The position numbers were made by a program, and so were the translations under genes. From assembly GCF_000150275.1 (NCBI RefSeq), contig NW_002060963.1, forward strand, positions 157,500-221,499: a DNA stretch of 64,000 bases. The letters are read 5' to 3'. Under the pieces are notes generated by a model. It worked only from the letters and a program-made list of their open reading frames with translations, was not told where the DNA came from and did not search any database. This stretch comes from Trichoplax adhaerens (taxonomy: Eukaryota; Placozoa; Uniplacotomia; Trichoplacea; Trichoplacidae). Shown here piece after piece: positions 1 through 13,757 of the stretch (position 1 is the stretch's first letter; every line of letters starts with the position of its first letter).

Positions 1-17
1 TTTAGTAAATGTAATAT

Positions 18-395
18 TGTATTATGATGATCATACTTGACTACGAAGCGCAAGAATCACTGTAGTTATAATTACTTGTGTAAATTATATGCTGTGAGCT
101 AGTTCTCTAGAATTAGTCAGTAGATGTCTATGACTAGAAGTATTTCTGCTTTAATTTGGTTGTCTAGTATACATTAACTACTACAATGTTACGATGTTTC
201 ATTAGTGTTAGCTGTCTGGTTAAGAGTATATAAGCTCGACAGACAGTGGAGCAAGATCAATTTCCTAGTTGTTAGCGTAAAAGCAAAGACTTCTTTAATT
301 TCTGTAAAAAAGTCAATAGAAATTGAATCCCAGAGACGTTGGGTGTTAAGAGATTAGTTTTTACGTAGTCCTTATTGCGAAGCTGTACTGTGATA
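18..395 (+). mobile_element. Decayed solo LTR, family A copy 1
   Basis: Matches the better preserved copy at 21416-21792 over its right two thirds: a TATA box (tatataag, 227-234), a following stretch that includes 'gaatccc.gagac', and the end 'cgaagctg..tgata'. The ends TGTAT/TGATA are decayed forms of the TGTCA/TGACA seen in copy 2, and the 378-bp length agrees with 377 bp. No internal retroelement coding sequence is present. No clear target duplication survives, and the left boundary is inferred from length. Confidence 0.6.
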
Positions 396-972
396 GATAC
401 TTGCCTAGTCTTGTAATCAAATGTACAACTTACACTATTCTCTTACTATATTTTAAATTTAGGTTTAACCTATTTTAGGAATTGCTCTAATGTTTAGATG
501 TTCTTTAAGTTTAGAACATAGATTTTAGAAATTGTTAACTTGAAAGTTAAAATTTCAAGTAATAAAATATATATTATTTGTTAATATTTCGTACGTACGC
601 GTGTATAAGGCAGAAATTAGGTGTTAACTACCGATATGCAATAGAGAAGTAGCTCTACTATGTTGATAAATAGGGGGCCTGTACTAACATTAGTTGGAGC
701 TTGTTAAAGTTGGATATAGCACTAACTTCGCCATCTCTAAGGTCCATACCACTGGCATCTCTATAAAGCAATGTAGATATTATGGTTATATAATTGTTAA
801 GAGGCATTTTGTTGCTATTACGGTTATTTTATTAATAATCAAAGGCCTGCGCTAAATCACAACTTATTGATTTATTTTATATTTCTAAAGCTATAATAGC
901 TATAAAATTGCGCGTAATTTCTCCATTAATGAAGGTGTTCATTACTGAATTACCAGATGTAGACATACTTAC
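396..972. other. No gene seen (intron or 3' side of LRR-GPCR gene A)
   Basis: AT-rich sequence between the solo LTR and the last recognised LRR exon. By comparison with gene B, more LRR exons and the 7TM exon of gene A should follow to the left of the window. No intact LRR exon was found in this stretch. Confidence 0.5.
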
Positions 973-3900
973 AGACGAAGTGTATTTCTGAAAATATGGA
1001 AGGCACCTGTACTTAAATTTGTTTGTTTATGGACTATTTCGTTACTACGAAGTATACTTTTATGATATCCAAGATAAAATGATAGAATAGTTAAGGTATT
1101 CATTTAAAGTGATAATTTTACTTTTTTGTATAAATAAACTCTAATAGTGCATCCTAATTATTATAAGATTGCGTTCTGAATAAAAGAAAATAGTAGAATA
1201 TAGATGCTATTGCATGTGTGTAGTACGAATGGACATGATATTGAGTATAGACGGAGATGCCTTACACCGTTTTGAATCTTTTAAAAGGTGATGCTGAAGT
1301 TAAACCATGATAATTTGATATATCATTTCCATTAAGATATCTAAATAATGATATAGATAATCTAAATTAACTTCCTATCTCATAAATATATTTTCAGATT
1401 TAATTTAATACGATTTCATCTAGCGTATTTTAATATGAAATTATTTAATAAAGTCGAACGAAAATTGAAATCACTTACAATACGAATAATCTTGAAAATT
1501 TGGATAAGTCTGCTACATCCAAACTTGTTAATAAGTTGTTACTAGCAATTCTATGGTGTTGAAGAAAAATACATATTATAAATCTAATAACAATTTTAGC
1601 AATTCTTAGTCTACTTCTATTGATTTTTATATTCTTTGTATAAGGATTACAGTCATAATATGCATAACTATATGGCTGTTCTAAGTACCAGAATGTCAAG
1701 CTGGTCACTAATTGCGTTTTACAGACCATGACGTAAAGCTACTCTTTAGCACTTGTAAGTTACCGATAATCTGTGTTTTATTTTGAGTTGTAATAAATAA
1801 TCTTACAATTCTCCTAAACTGTGCCAACAGTATCTCAGTCCTTCTACATTGAATGCCTTCAAATAATTCCACCAAATGATTCTAACATATAATGTCAATG
1901 CCATTTTAGTAAATGTTACAATAAGAATTATTTACAATTTGATTCGATTTATTTACAGTTACTACTTCTTCATATAAAAATTCTTTCCAATATCGTATTC
2001 CTGAACTATGATCAGTAATTACTGTGTCAATAAGTATTTATACACAACGCTGAAAAAGGTAGCGGATATAAAAACTTTATACTGCGATAATGAATACATA
2101 AACATGTCTCCGTATGAAATTGAGATAGAGTTGATTAGAGTATGTGCAAGAAGTAGTTCAGGAAATTTAACAGTATTCTTCTCGCGTAAATAAATATTAG
2201 ATGAAAAATATAGGTCTGTATAAGCTGATAATTAAATTTTAATCACAGCTACACCGTTCGAGAAACGTTATAATTTGATACACATATTAACTAGCTTTTA
2301 ATAAGCTCAGATTTATGATCTTTTATCGAAGAATGGAATAATTTGACATGTGTCCAGAATTAGTAAAAGTTAAGGTAATACTGAAATATAGGCTTTGAAC
2401 ATAAGAAAATTTTTAATATGACAGATATGCTCGTATAATTATATAGTTACAGTAATTGTAGTCCACGTAAACCTTTGCATATATTTTCATCAAATTCTTC
2501 AAAATAGTTATTGCCTAAATGCCTTCGCATCAAAATAGGGAAAGTATTCCCAAATAAAATTTATTTATACGAGTATCTATTTTTGAAGTCGATAGGTAAT
2601 AAAACAATTGACCAGAATACTTACAATTTCGAAATATATGGCGTGCTTGAAAAAATACCATTTGGTAAACGAGTTAAATTGTTGCGTTTTAAAAACCTGA
2701 TTTAATGCAATATAAACATTTTATTTTTCGGTGATAAAAGGCGTTTTTCCATATGATTTAGATCAAACTTTATCGCTCTTTTCGATTATAGTTGCATAAA
2801 GTGTTTAAAATGCAATAATATGAGGGCCATTTACAATTCTCGAAGTGAGCGTAGTCCATAAAATGTTCGGTTTGTCAGGACACTGAGCGTGTTATTAGAT
2901 AAGTCGCTGAAGTAGATAAATTTAAAATTGGCTTTATTACGGAATATTAAGATGGTATCAATATCAGTTTTAGGTATCTTAAAATAGTATTAAATATAGT
3001 TATGAAGTAAATAACTAATTGAAAAGCTACTAAATAAGAATCACGGACTAAAGCTCCTACAATGCTAAAATTTAATGTTAATCCGTTATTTTTGTAAGTT
3101 GTTGAATATTTTAGTATTAATTCGATACAGGTGCATAATATCGACTTTAAACTACGAGTAAAATTTATTTTAATCTGCTATGACACTATTGTAATGAGTG
3201 CTGTTCCTATGCCTACGGCAGTAATAATTGTAGCGGATAAAAGCTTTATTACTAAATAATTATTATAGAATATTACGACAATTAAAACATTATTGATGAA
3301 TATTACGGCCGTAAACATAAACAAGGTAAAAAAATGCACTACTAGATCCAAAACTGAATTCCGTATTCAAAGAGACTGACTTATTGACAAACATGCTTAG
3401 TAAAACGTTCTTCCAGGTCAAGTTCTCTCAGACTACAATCGAAATCTATTTCATAGAATTCCGTAACCGGCTCTCACATTTAGCATGGCATCTTATAACA
3501 TGGAGTTCCAAGTGAGGTTTGATTGTTATCTCTGACGCTCTAATAGCATTCGACAATCTTATCGTCTTAATATCTGTAATACCTTTGACACCACTAAACT
3601 AGCTATTTATCGTCAGGGGTATACATCTTACAGTAGAACATATTTTTTCCGCGTATACTACAAATTTGATGAGCTTTGCCTCATTGATGTTACTATAAAG
3701 CAACATCGATTTATGATATTACTATGAAATATAATGATAGAAGTTCTCTAAATGTCCCTTTAATAGTAGTCGTTATACTATTTTGTAGAGCCTATTTTCC
3801 TATATAGATTAAAAACTTGTTGAACTTTGCCTCACTTATGATACGATATGGTAATATTGATTCATGATATTACTAAAATTTACATTAAATATAACAAACG

Positions 3901-6900
3901 AAGTTCTCTAAATGCACCATCGCAAATACTTCTTATTCCGTTTGAAAACAAACGCCTTAAAAAATAGAAAAATCAGATAATACGTTGTCTCGTTAATTAG
4001 TGGTTGCAATTCGTAATTACAAACATCAACATCCCTTACAATCTTCGCAATCGAGGTAATTGAGAAAAAATACCACATTCGACTCTAGGTAATGATTGAT
4101 AAGCGAAATCACTGGATAATAAAATACAAGCAAATGATGGCAAATGTTAATGCAGTATACAGTGAGCCTTAAATGCCTTATTATTAGCGAGTTACTTAGT
4201 AAAAAAATCGTGCCGATAATATATAGGTATGTTAAATTTTTCTGTCGCGACAATTACACAAATTCAATGTTTATCTATAATACTGTCCTTTCTATTTGAT
4301 ATTTACAGTATTGTCAGCCTTGGATGACGAAAAGCTCCCATAGCTATTTTGTTAATCTTATTATTGATGAAGAAACTGAAATTGTTTCAAGAGAAATTTT
4401 AGATTACAGTAGAGAAGTTGATTAATTAGGCAAGTACCAAATAATTAAAAGTAGGAGCGGCGCTAATTTTCTAATATATAACACTTATTTAATTTAAACT
4501 TTGCCTTCCGTATAAAATTGGCATCTCAGATAAAATATTGCTGGTTATTGCTTGAATTGGATTTTGTCTAAGATTTCTAAAATTTTCGATAAGGTAGAGA
4601 GTTTAATACATTTAATTACCGATGATACCAGCTTAATCGTGACTGCTGCAATGTAATATAGGTACTAGCGAAACAAATTTAAAATTTAGTACATGTCTAC
4701 GCGACTAGATTTGAAATCGTATAGTTATTGTTTCATAACATTATAAAATTCTAATATATGCGTTATTATATAATAAGTAGAAATAACGCTACAAGGTGAA
4801 TATTACTGTTCTAGAAGAGCAGTAGAAATAGATAGAGTAAACTATTAAAATTGTGTTACAAGAAGATGGATTATTAAGTGGCAATAAATATATATTTCTG
4901 TTATCACTATACGAGAATTCTTCGACTTACAAAATTCGAAGACCACGTAAACCGCGAAAAGTCTCTTTAGTAATATTTAGAATGTTGTTGAAGTCCAAAT
5001 TTCTACACTCAACGTTTTAAGCAGTTGCTTAAATGCACAAAATTGTAATTGGAGCTAACAAAATTGCTACATTAACGTAATTCACATACATATCTTGTAA
5101 CTGGTGAGAATTTTTGAAGGTTCCATTAGGAAGATTTCGAATATACGCACCTTCAAAATTCCTAAAATTATCAAAACATAATTAGCCTCGTAAACGCGTA
5201 TTATATCACAGTATAGATATATTTATTTGCTAAAGCAATTTATAGAGAAACGGGTAGTTACTTTCGGTATTGCTTGTTTAACGATGGAATTGTTAACAAA
5301 TGCTGGCAGTTATATCGACTTAAGTGATTAGTTTTCAGTTTAGATATTTACACTATTTTTAATGTCTAACTTACAATGACAGGAGATTGGGTAATGCTTG
5401 CAAGAAGCCGTCATCCAAAGAATATACTAACGTATGTAGAAGTTTTCTGAAATATTGCCAATGTTTTGTTGTATGAGATAAACAAGCTAATATCTTACTA
5501 AAACAATTTTTTATAGTATACGCTCGTAAATGTCACACATGTATTTATGCTAGCACGTATACTGACGGAATATAGTTAAGAATAAATTAATTCAAATCAT
5601 AATGCTTTAATCTCGAATTCTTTTGTTTATAATAAAGTGCTGCAGAAGCTAAGTCTTCTATTGATTTTTAGATTATAATTTAGTAGTTTGAACTTATATT
5701 AATCAGAAAAAATCAATCATCAGTATTAAAATTTTTCTCACAAATATTGTAGGCGTTGCAAACACTTAAAGGCCGTCCGAGGTAAGGAGTGGAGAGGGTT
5801 GTTTGATAGATGGCTGTTATACAAGATCAGAAAAATTAATTTACTAACATTACTAAAGACTATATCGACTGTATAAATTTTAATGATATTAGTCATAAGA
5901 ATTTAGTAAATCAATAATTTAGCTATGTTTTAAGTATCTTACAGAAATTTTAATCTTTCCATTCCGCTAAAGGCATGCTCCTCAAGTTTTTTAATGCGGT
6001 TTAGTGTCAAGTCTCTTGATTTAACGATATAAATGCCGTTAGCGATGTAGGTAGAAGCTTCAAGTGGATAGTTTTTTTTTACGAAATTATCACCCTTTCT
6101 TTAATCTTAGAAGATTGTGATCTGTAGCCAGGCTTGCTTGATTTATGTTAACTATTTTAGCTTATTAATTAAAATCTAATGAACTCTTTGCTGACATGCT
6201 ACACAGCTTTTATACTACCATACCTTCTATAAGCTCTCTATTATCGAGTATGACCAAGATACTTAATGATGCAATAAATACGTAATTCACAATATAGTCA
6301 ATGAAATTAGATATAACGATGGAAAATAAAAGCATTTATAAAGGGTATATTATTAGTCTGTACATTTGCTATATGATTTTAAAAAAATACTTTAGTTTTG
6401 AAACGGCTAAAGCGACTCTTAAAGGTTCATTGATACTACAATTTTGATGACATACAGTTTTAGCAGGACCTTCTGATGCTTGAATAGATAGTTTGGGATT
6501 ATTTTTAAGTAGTTATCAGACATCTGCCTAATATGCAAAACCAAAAGTAAAGATGAATTGTGGTATGTTATGATAATGTCATTTAAGACTGCATTCTACG
6601 TTTTTAAAAGTATTATTATTCACAGCCTTTCAGATGCTGGAAAGAATCCTACAAGTTTTATGGAGTAATTAAAACAATCCTATTTATTGGGAATAAAGCT
6701 GTACGGTAGATAATGAGAAACTAGATAATTAATGAGAAATGAAATAAAAGTATCGATAAATCGCTACCGTACAGGAGTCGCAGATTTGGCAGGTTCTGAA
6801 GTGCTTCTGATAAATTCTCATTTGTAATCATATTATCTTTGATATTGCTAGAGTTTAGTAAAAAAAGTATGATTAAAGAGGTCGCTATCAAAAATATGAT

Positions 6901-7311
6901 AAATATATAAGTCGGTCTATAATTGGTATATTCCAATCTATTATCAAGTTTAAGATTATAGTACTTGTAGTTTTATTTACAGTGCAATAATCCAGGGTTG
7001 TGTAACGTTGGGATCAATTGGAAATTTTATATAGTAGTTATCCTGAAACGAACTATATATGAAATTTATTCCAAAAATTTAGGCATGATAAGTTTTAAGT
7101 AATATTTCTTTCTAAACTTTGTTATTGTAACTAGAAAGGAGTTTTATTGGCTCCACTAGCTTTGCTATAAATCAGAGCAGAAATAATGATCATGTTACTA
7201 ACACGTGCTGGTATGGAATCATCATTCGCTTGATGCTTTTAGTCCTGCGACCACTCTCACACTTCATATAACTTAAGCCACATAGGCATCCGGCAATACA
7301 TGGAAGTTTAA
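973..7311 (-). CDS. LRR-GPCR gene A: LRRNT exon plus 17 LRR exons (partial, 7TM exon outside window)
   Basis: N-terminal half of a leucine-rich-repeat receptor of the LGR type, whose ectodomain binds a ligand outside the cell. The LRRNT exon is 7203-7311 (Cys pattern LPCIAGCLCG..YMKC, ending ..IP). LRR exons from N- to C-terminus: 6981-7052, 6773-6847, 5943-6014, 5742-5813, 5375-5446, 5090-5161, 4931-5002, 4307-4375, 4040-4111, 3884-3955, 2835-2906, 2625-2696, 2451-2522, 1807-1881, 1479-1550, 1266-1340, 973-1044. Each is 69-75 nt, bounded by AG and GT, and split after two bases of a Leu-type codon, so all join in frame. Each encodes one repeat with L at 2, N at 5, I/L at 7 and F at 15, for example DLSNNTLSVL at 2835. 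The most 3' exon (973) is the most diverged. Donors vary (GTAAG, GTAAAT, GTATGT, GTGAGA, GTACGG). The signal-peptide exon was not found. Exon order matches gene B, which predicts more LRRs and a 7TM exon to the left. Confidence 0.85.
3660..3960 (-). repeat. Tandem duplication of an LRR exon with its intron; one copy broken
   Basis: Two adjacent units of about 165 bp share 'gagctttgcctca', '..tgatattact' and the exon core 'gaagttctctaaatg'. The unit at 3884-3955 is an intact LRR exon. In the other (about 3723-3790) the reading frame still shows an LRR tail (..GTFRELLSLYF), but one codon is lost in the first half and the donor GT is displaced by one base, so it cannot splice in phase. It looks like a recently duplicated and disabled LRR exon. 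Confidence 0.65.
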
Positions 7312-10300
7312 CTAAATAACCAATAGAATTTTATTAATTTATATATTATGATTACAAGTCGACAATGATAGCCTTAGGAGATTAAGTTAACCAGATAGTC
7401 TATAATATATAGTCAGTTAACTACTGAACCAGTTTAGGGCTACCTAACTTATATTAGAAATCAATCGCTGAAATCTATCAAATAATTTTACTATCGGTTA
7501 ATAGATACGATATATGGCACTTTTAATCACTTAAACAAGAATATTTGCATTACAGTTTGTATTGGAATCGAATTAGTATTGTTACTTTAATCTATTTAAT
7601 GAAGCTATGCATTTATCTCTCCTTAATTTTGTTGCATCTTAGAGAAGAATTTTAATTTACTGAAGTTAAAGTTTCGAAATTGAATGGTTACTTTCGATTC
7701 TTACCGCAGCTTGCGTTTTGTGTTGATTGCGTTCGTGTATCGAATTTCCATAAGGGGCAGGTTAAAGGCTTGCATACTATATTGCCATAATAGGCATAAG
7801 AGTCAGCCAATATACTTTAATCGTAGATATTGTACTTATTCGTGCTGTATAAACTTACATTGTGTATATACGATTCCATCGTTTAATGAACATGAATTTC
7901 CTTTGCAACTGGTTACACTATTTTGAACTGCTGTGGCATTAATTGGAGCTAAAATTTAAAGCAAATTTCAGAAATGGACTATTGTAAGCCTTGAAATAAT
8001 TGCCTTGGATTAAAAATATCTATGTGTACGGTTTTACTCTAAACTGGGTAACGCTAGTAGGTACAATCTCACTTAGAATTAATAGATACCACGCACTTTA
8101 GAAATAATTTTTTGTAACTTATTAAAAATATGCAGCACTGCTAGAGTGTCTATTCACTCGATAGTGTTTTTATCTTAAATTGATTTCAGTAGCATATCGA
8201 AAAATAGACCACATAAACCAATGAAAAATTAATGTTGATATTATCTACATTGTATGTATAGTAGATAATAAGTTAGGTTAATTGTTGTAAGAAGACAATT
8301 TCGTTTTACTTAAAGTAAAAAGAAGAGGAAGCTATGATTTCATTGACTTAGTATAATGAAAAGTTAGTGATGACTACTTGTGGTCCTGATGAATAAATCA
8401 CAGTGTCTTATTGTACTTATGACGTAATAGCTAATAAAGGACATCATTCTTGAATAAGTATTATCATATTAATAGAAATTTTTTTATGAGGTAAAAAGAA
8501 GTAAACGCATTTATTGTCGATGAATATTAAAGATCGCTATTGCATTATTAATTAATTTGATGAAATGTTCTGCTGAAAAATTTTAGAGCAAATTTATATC
8601 TTTCCAATAATCATCTAGTAATAATGAATCAGTATGCATTTCACTGGAGAAATTAGATATAAAGTATAAACTGGAAATGACAGCTTAGTAAATGGAGAAA
8701 AACGGTAAAAGTTGTTATGATATTATGAATGTTGAATAGTTTTATTAATGTCAGAAAGCCATCGCTCACATACATACCTCTAGTAAGACTAAACTATGGA
8801 TCTAAGCATTGAAATTTGCACTAATTCATGCCTTCATTGAAATTGCTCTAACATTTGAATATGGCTATTTTAGAATATATCCGTAAGAAAAAATTGTCTT
8901 GTTAAGTAGTATAAGACATACAGTACTATAATACTGCAGTTTGAGCCTTCAAATATTCATACTTTTGGGCAGTGATGATGTACAAATTTGACAGATATTA
9001 CGTCCAGCTGTAGTTGTAACGATAGTAGCGCAGATAAACCTACTTTGATTTAGTTGCCTAAAATTATCTTGGTAAAGCTGGATTAATAACCTAATTTATG
9101 CATCATAGGCCGTATAACAAGTTAGCGAAGATTCGATATAAATTCGTTGAAGCAATGTTCAGCCCGCAAATTCTATTTGCAATCATTCTCTCTGATATTA
9201 ACTTTATCCTGTCTATTACTTGTAAGTTTCACAAAACCTCGATTACGGTTATGTCGGCATCTTGTTACCAATGAAAATTTGTAAAATGGAAGTTAACACT
9301 ACCAGAAAATTCGAAACATTCTAGGATTACTGTCTGGCTCCTGTCCTCAACACTTTATCTATAAAGTACAACACTATACTGGCAATCCTTCCATCGTCAG
9401 GAAGCCGTTACTTCATCTCTTATAGTCTAAAACTTTCATTCTAAACTATATTGAGAAATCAGCTAATAGTACGCAGTACACGGTATAAAGTTACTGAACT
9501 AAAATTAATATCTAATTCAGTAAATGATTCTAATGTTAATTGTATTAACTATGACTCATGAACTATTGAGGAATAGTATATAAATGCAGTATATCGTGAA
9601 ATAAAGAAGAATTCTCCAACTTAGTGTTTAACGTAAAATACGAGGCGTCTAATAAGTTTTTGTGTAGTCTGCTAGTAGAGCAAAAGTGTTTGTGATAGTG
9701 CAGATATCGTTCCTTGATACGTGGTTCAAGGAATTGACTTATTGATCGTATATTGCGTTATCTTGTTGCAAAGCTGTTTTGTGACATAGCTCTATACGTT
9801 TTTTTTCATGCTACTAACTATAATAAGACGACTATGTTTTTTCACCTAAATTATTCTTGGTAATCTTTGCTGATACAATAAACTCGTATATTCATTGCAA
9901 ACTTCTATTTCAAATAGTCTTACCACATCCGATTTCATCATATTGATTTTTACAGTCGACTTGACAGTCGCAAAATTGTTCGAGTTGTATGTTTTGCACG
10001 GTATTGCCGCAGTGTAGAGCGTTCGCAACTAGAGCAATTTACGAATATTTCATAAATAAAGACTGAAGTACATCTAAAGATGGGTCAAATACTCATTCTT
10101 ATTTAACCAACTGAAATATTTTTACCGTGGTTATGAATCAGAGCTATAGCAAATAATATCAACCATTGATCAATATGACCTAGCGCCATGTTACTTCAAG
10201 TATTTACCAATACTAATGCTTGGATTGAAACGGTTGATAAACAAACGGAAAAGTATATGTGTAAGCAGAATTTATTAGGTAATATCAATAAATTGGCTGT

Positions 10301-11841
10301 AAGGTCACCACAATAACATTGCGAGCCAGTGGGCAAACTTGACATATGATGCAATAAACGGTGGAAATGAATTATCCACAGAAAGTTGGTATCATTATAC
10401 TATAATTAGGACAAATATTACAGACTGTTTTGAGTAGGATGGTTCCGGATTTGCAACAGTTATAATGTTGCTATTTTAGTTTTGGGAATTATGGAACCTA
10501 ATCAAAGCCACTATTGTCTATAATGATAATTGTACTTAAATAAATATTTTGAAATGATAAAAATAAAAGTTATGTTTCGTAGCAACTAACCTGCGCGTCG
10601 TCAATGCTTTAGAATACTGACTTGTGATGTTATAGCCTCAGTATACAGTTATAATTCTGTATTGCAACTCAGATTTTATACCAGTAGAGCAATATTCTTT
10701 ATATAATGAACCGAGACACGAGACAAAACTCAAATCTGTAATCACTTATTACTTTATTCACGATAGATCTTATTCATTGGAGAAATTCTCCACATACAAG
10801 CAAATTATTAATATTGTCTCTAGTCTCCGTTCGATTTCGAAATATTAGTAAGTACATAAAGAGTTTCTTCTACATTGTTCTAATTTTTTTAAATTGGTTA
10901 TTTATTTATTATTTTTAATATCAAAATATGCTAATGATTGGTTTTTAATAAGTTGATATGAATAACCTACATCATTAAATGTGTCTGGGCTTTCTAAGTG
11001 TATCATTATTCTAAGGGCGTACTAAATTATAAAATTTGTGCTTTATGATATTAGCAGCATGATAGTATATGGTAGCCTATAAATTATTTATAAATCAGAG
11101 TGCAAATGATGAAAAATTTATTTATAATATAATATCATTATTGAACTCTTGGACAGGACGGTATTGGTAGATCTTGGAACGCTTATGGGGTAACTCGCAA
11201 TCTTACCATGCCCCAGAATGATTTATCCAGGTATTGATCTATGCTAATTAGGTTTCTACTTAAACACCTGAGCTATTCCTATAACCTCATTTAGTCAAGA
11301 CCAGTAGATTACAAGAATTTTCATATTAATGTAAATAAAAAGAATTGTATATGGCGTTGACTGATAATTTTGATTATGTCTTGCAAAAAGGAATAATACT
11401 TTAATTAGCTTTTCTTATTGAATTTATTGGACTACAAGCTACATTGTAGCTTATTACTAATAAAAGAATGACGTAAACAACTAAATTTTCTTCCATCGTT
11501 TTGTAATTTTGGGCCGTATAAAATCAAGTTATGGCTGATGAAGAAGGTGCATGACAGTGTATTTAATTTTACCTGGACAAGCCATTAACATGGCTTGGTC
11601 ACATATACGTAATGACAATCAACGCTGAATGCGTTGGTCTATGTTTTTGTCGCAGTTTGAGATTAATATTAGACATAGACCTAGTAAAAGCAATGGCTAT
11701 GCAGATATATTATCAAGATTAGTAACGGGTAATTAGTTGATTGTTTGGCCTGTGAGCCGGAATACTTTGTTAGCATGTTATTTTGTTGAATTTTGCAGTG
11801 ATACAAAATTCTAGGCGGACGGAAGTAAATTAACTTAGCAT
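7312..11841. other. No gene seen; expected 5' region of gene A
   Basis: By analogy with gene B, this stretch should hold the Cys-rich exon, signal-peptide exon and promoter of gene A. None could be identified with confidence. Short open frames (for example 7684-7926 plus and 9846-10028 minus) show no domain, no splice support and no similarity to gene B exons. Confidence 0.4.
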
Positions 11842-12385
11842 TGTGATTGTAGACTATTAGCCATGTTTAGTATGATGTACGGTAGTGTCTTTACTAAATT
11901 TATCTTATAATATATTTAGTAGCCTATAACTATAGACTGTAAGGATAGACTCTATGCTAGAGTACAGATGGCTATATACAATAAGGTGTTGCACTGCTAA
12001 TAAGGTTAGAGATAGAAATAGAATTGTAAATCATATATGATGGTATGCTTAGTTCATTGTACTTTGAGTGGTAGGAATAATATATACGAAAATACTGTAA
12101 TCATTTCTATATTAAGTTAATGATGGTTCGCTGTAAAATATTATGACTAATAACAAGCTGAATATGTGTAAAATATGGTAGAATGCTGCTATGCTGATTG
12201 TAGCTGTGAAGGCTACGGAGAGTATAAAAGCAAGAGACAATAGATTATGTGATTATTCTTTCTAGAAGTCTTTCGGTTGTTGTATTCGGCTAAAGTACAG
12301 CTGTATGTAGCTAGTCTTTGTATTACATCTAATAAAGTTCTAATTTTCTACAACTTTGGAATTTTCGTGATCGGATTTTATCATA
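11842..12385 (+). mobile_element. Decayed solo LTR, family B copy 1
   Basis: About 540 bp that aligns along its length with 24915-25447. It starts TGTGAT and ends ATCATA (ATCACA in the other copy), giving the short inverted ends of an LTR. It has a TATA box (tataaaag, 12223-12230) followed about 110 bp later by AATAAA, the usual LTR order of promoter then poly(A) signal. The 'cttag.at' just upstream is also shared, so the true left end may be some 10 bp further left. Confidence 0.65.
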
Positions 12386-13757
12386 AATATGTAATTAAAT
12401 TACCAACTCATTTCATTTAAAAATATCCCAGCTAACTTTGATGTATGACTTTTAACATGTAAGAAAGTTTCAAGGCTTTAACTTTTGGTAAATTACTTTT
12501 CTATTTTAATAAACATTTTATTATTATTAAATGGATATCATTATGGCTTCATTTCGAAATCATACTAATTTAATTCATCAATTACATGAAAGATGATACA
12601 GAATAAGCCAAGAATCACGTTATGTTAAATGAAAGATTTAGATTAATAAACAGCGAATATGAGCTTCGAATAACTAGTTAGGATTTACGAGGTTTGCATT
12701 TAGTTCTTTATGTAAGAAAGCGAGAGCTGGGATTTTTTCATCTAGAAAGCAGGAAATTTATTTATTTAGGGTAAGTCGTCACGCATGGAATTGAATGTCT
12801 TTACTAAACTGCGTTAGTTCTTTTTAATTAGATTGCATCGGAGTACTGGTTTTCGATAGATGTTTACAACAGCAGGGTTAATTATTTCAGTTTCACTATC
12901 TATTGTTTTGAAGTATATGGACTAGAGAATTAGAGTTATATACTGTGCCAATTTGGACACTTCTGGTTTATCTGAAGCTTTATTTTTCCGTAGTATAGAC
13001 TTCAAAATGTCTAGTTTCTATACATTAGCAGTTTTTTATATAGTCGCTTAATGTACTGATATTGAACCATTAAATTTGTATCGCATACTACAGTTGATCT
13101 TGTAAATCGCTATTGCTATAGTTTAAATACTATCTATGGCTTATATTGTAACCATAATTTATCAACTGCAGGATTATACATACAACGAAAACAAGTTCTG
13201 TCAGATACATTTTTTATCTTACAGCAAGATCCTTGCTGCTAAAGGGTACTATTTAAAGCCCTTCTAATTCTAACCGAGTACTTGAAATAATAATCCTTCT
13301 GGAATACATTATACGGTATTTACCGTCATAAATACATAATAGTTAAAATGGAAATTTCGGAATGAAATTAATATTACCGGTTGTTAATATCCGCGATACT
13401 AAATACAATTTAGATTTGACTACTGGATATTTGGTTATTTAATCTCGAGTTTTATAGCATAACTTATAGCTAATTCTACTACTTGACTTGAATACATATA
13501 TGGCTAATATTTGCCATAAACAAATTATCCAAAATTATTGTGGGGCATGAACTCTATCATCAATTAATAATATCCTTGACATGAAGGAGTACTTCTAGTT
13601 TACATTTAAAGAGCAAATGGGTATTGTGAGTGTTCCTGGAGATTGCGTATATATCCTCCAAGGACGGATGATACTTTGTCTGCTAGCTTTTCTATTGAAA
13701 TATCTTTTTTCTGTTGATTTTCAATGAATATCTTTGTATTCATCAGCTAAATTAATA

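Noticed and set aside
3361-3440. SLRELDL-like words on the minus strand
   Set aside because: LRR-like by eye, but no acceptor and a stop after the apparent exon; gene B has no exon at this position.
7684-7926. 80-codon plus-strand ORF with several Cys
   Set aside because: No recognised pattern, no Kozak or splice context; the minus strand here has a possible donor but a stop in the LRR frame.
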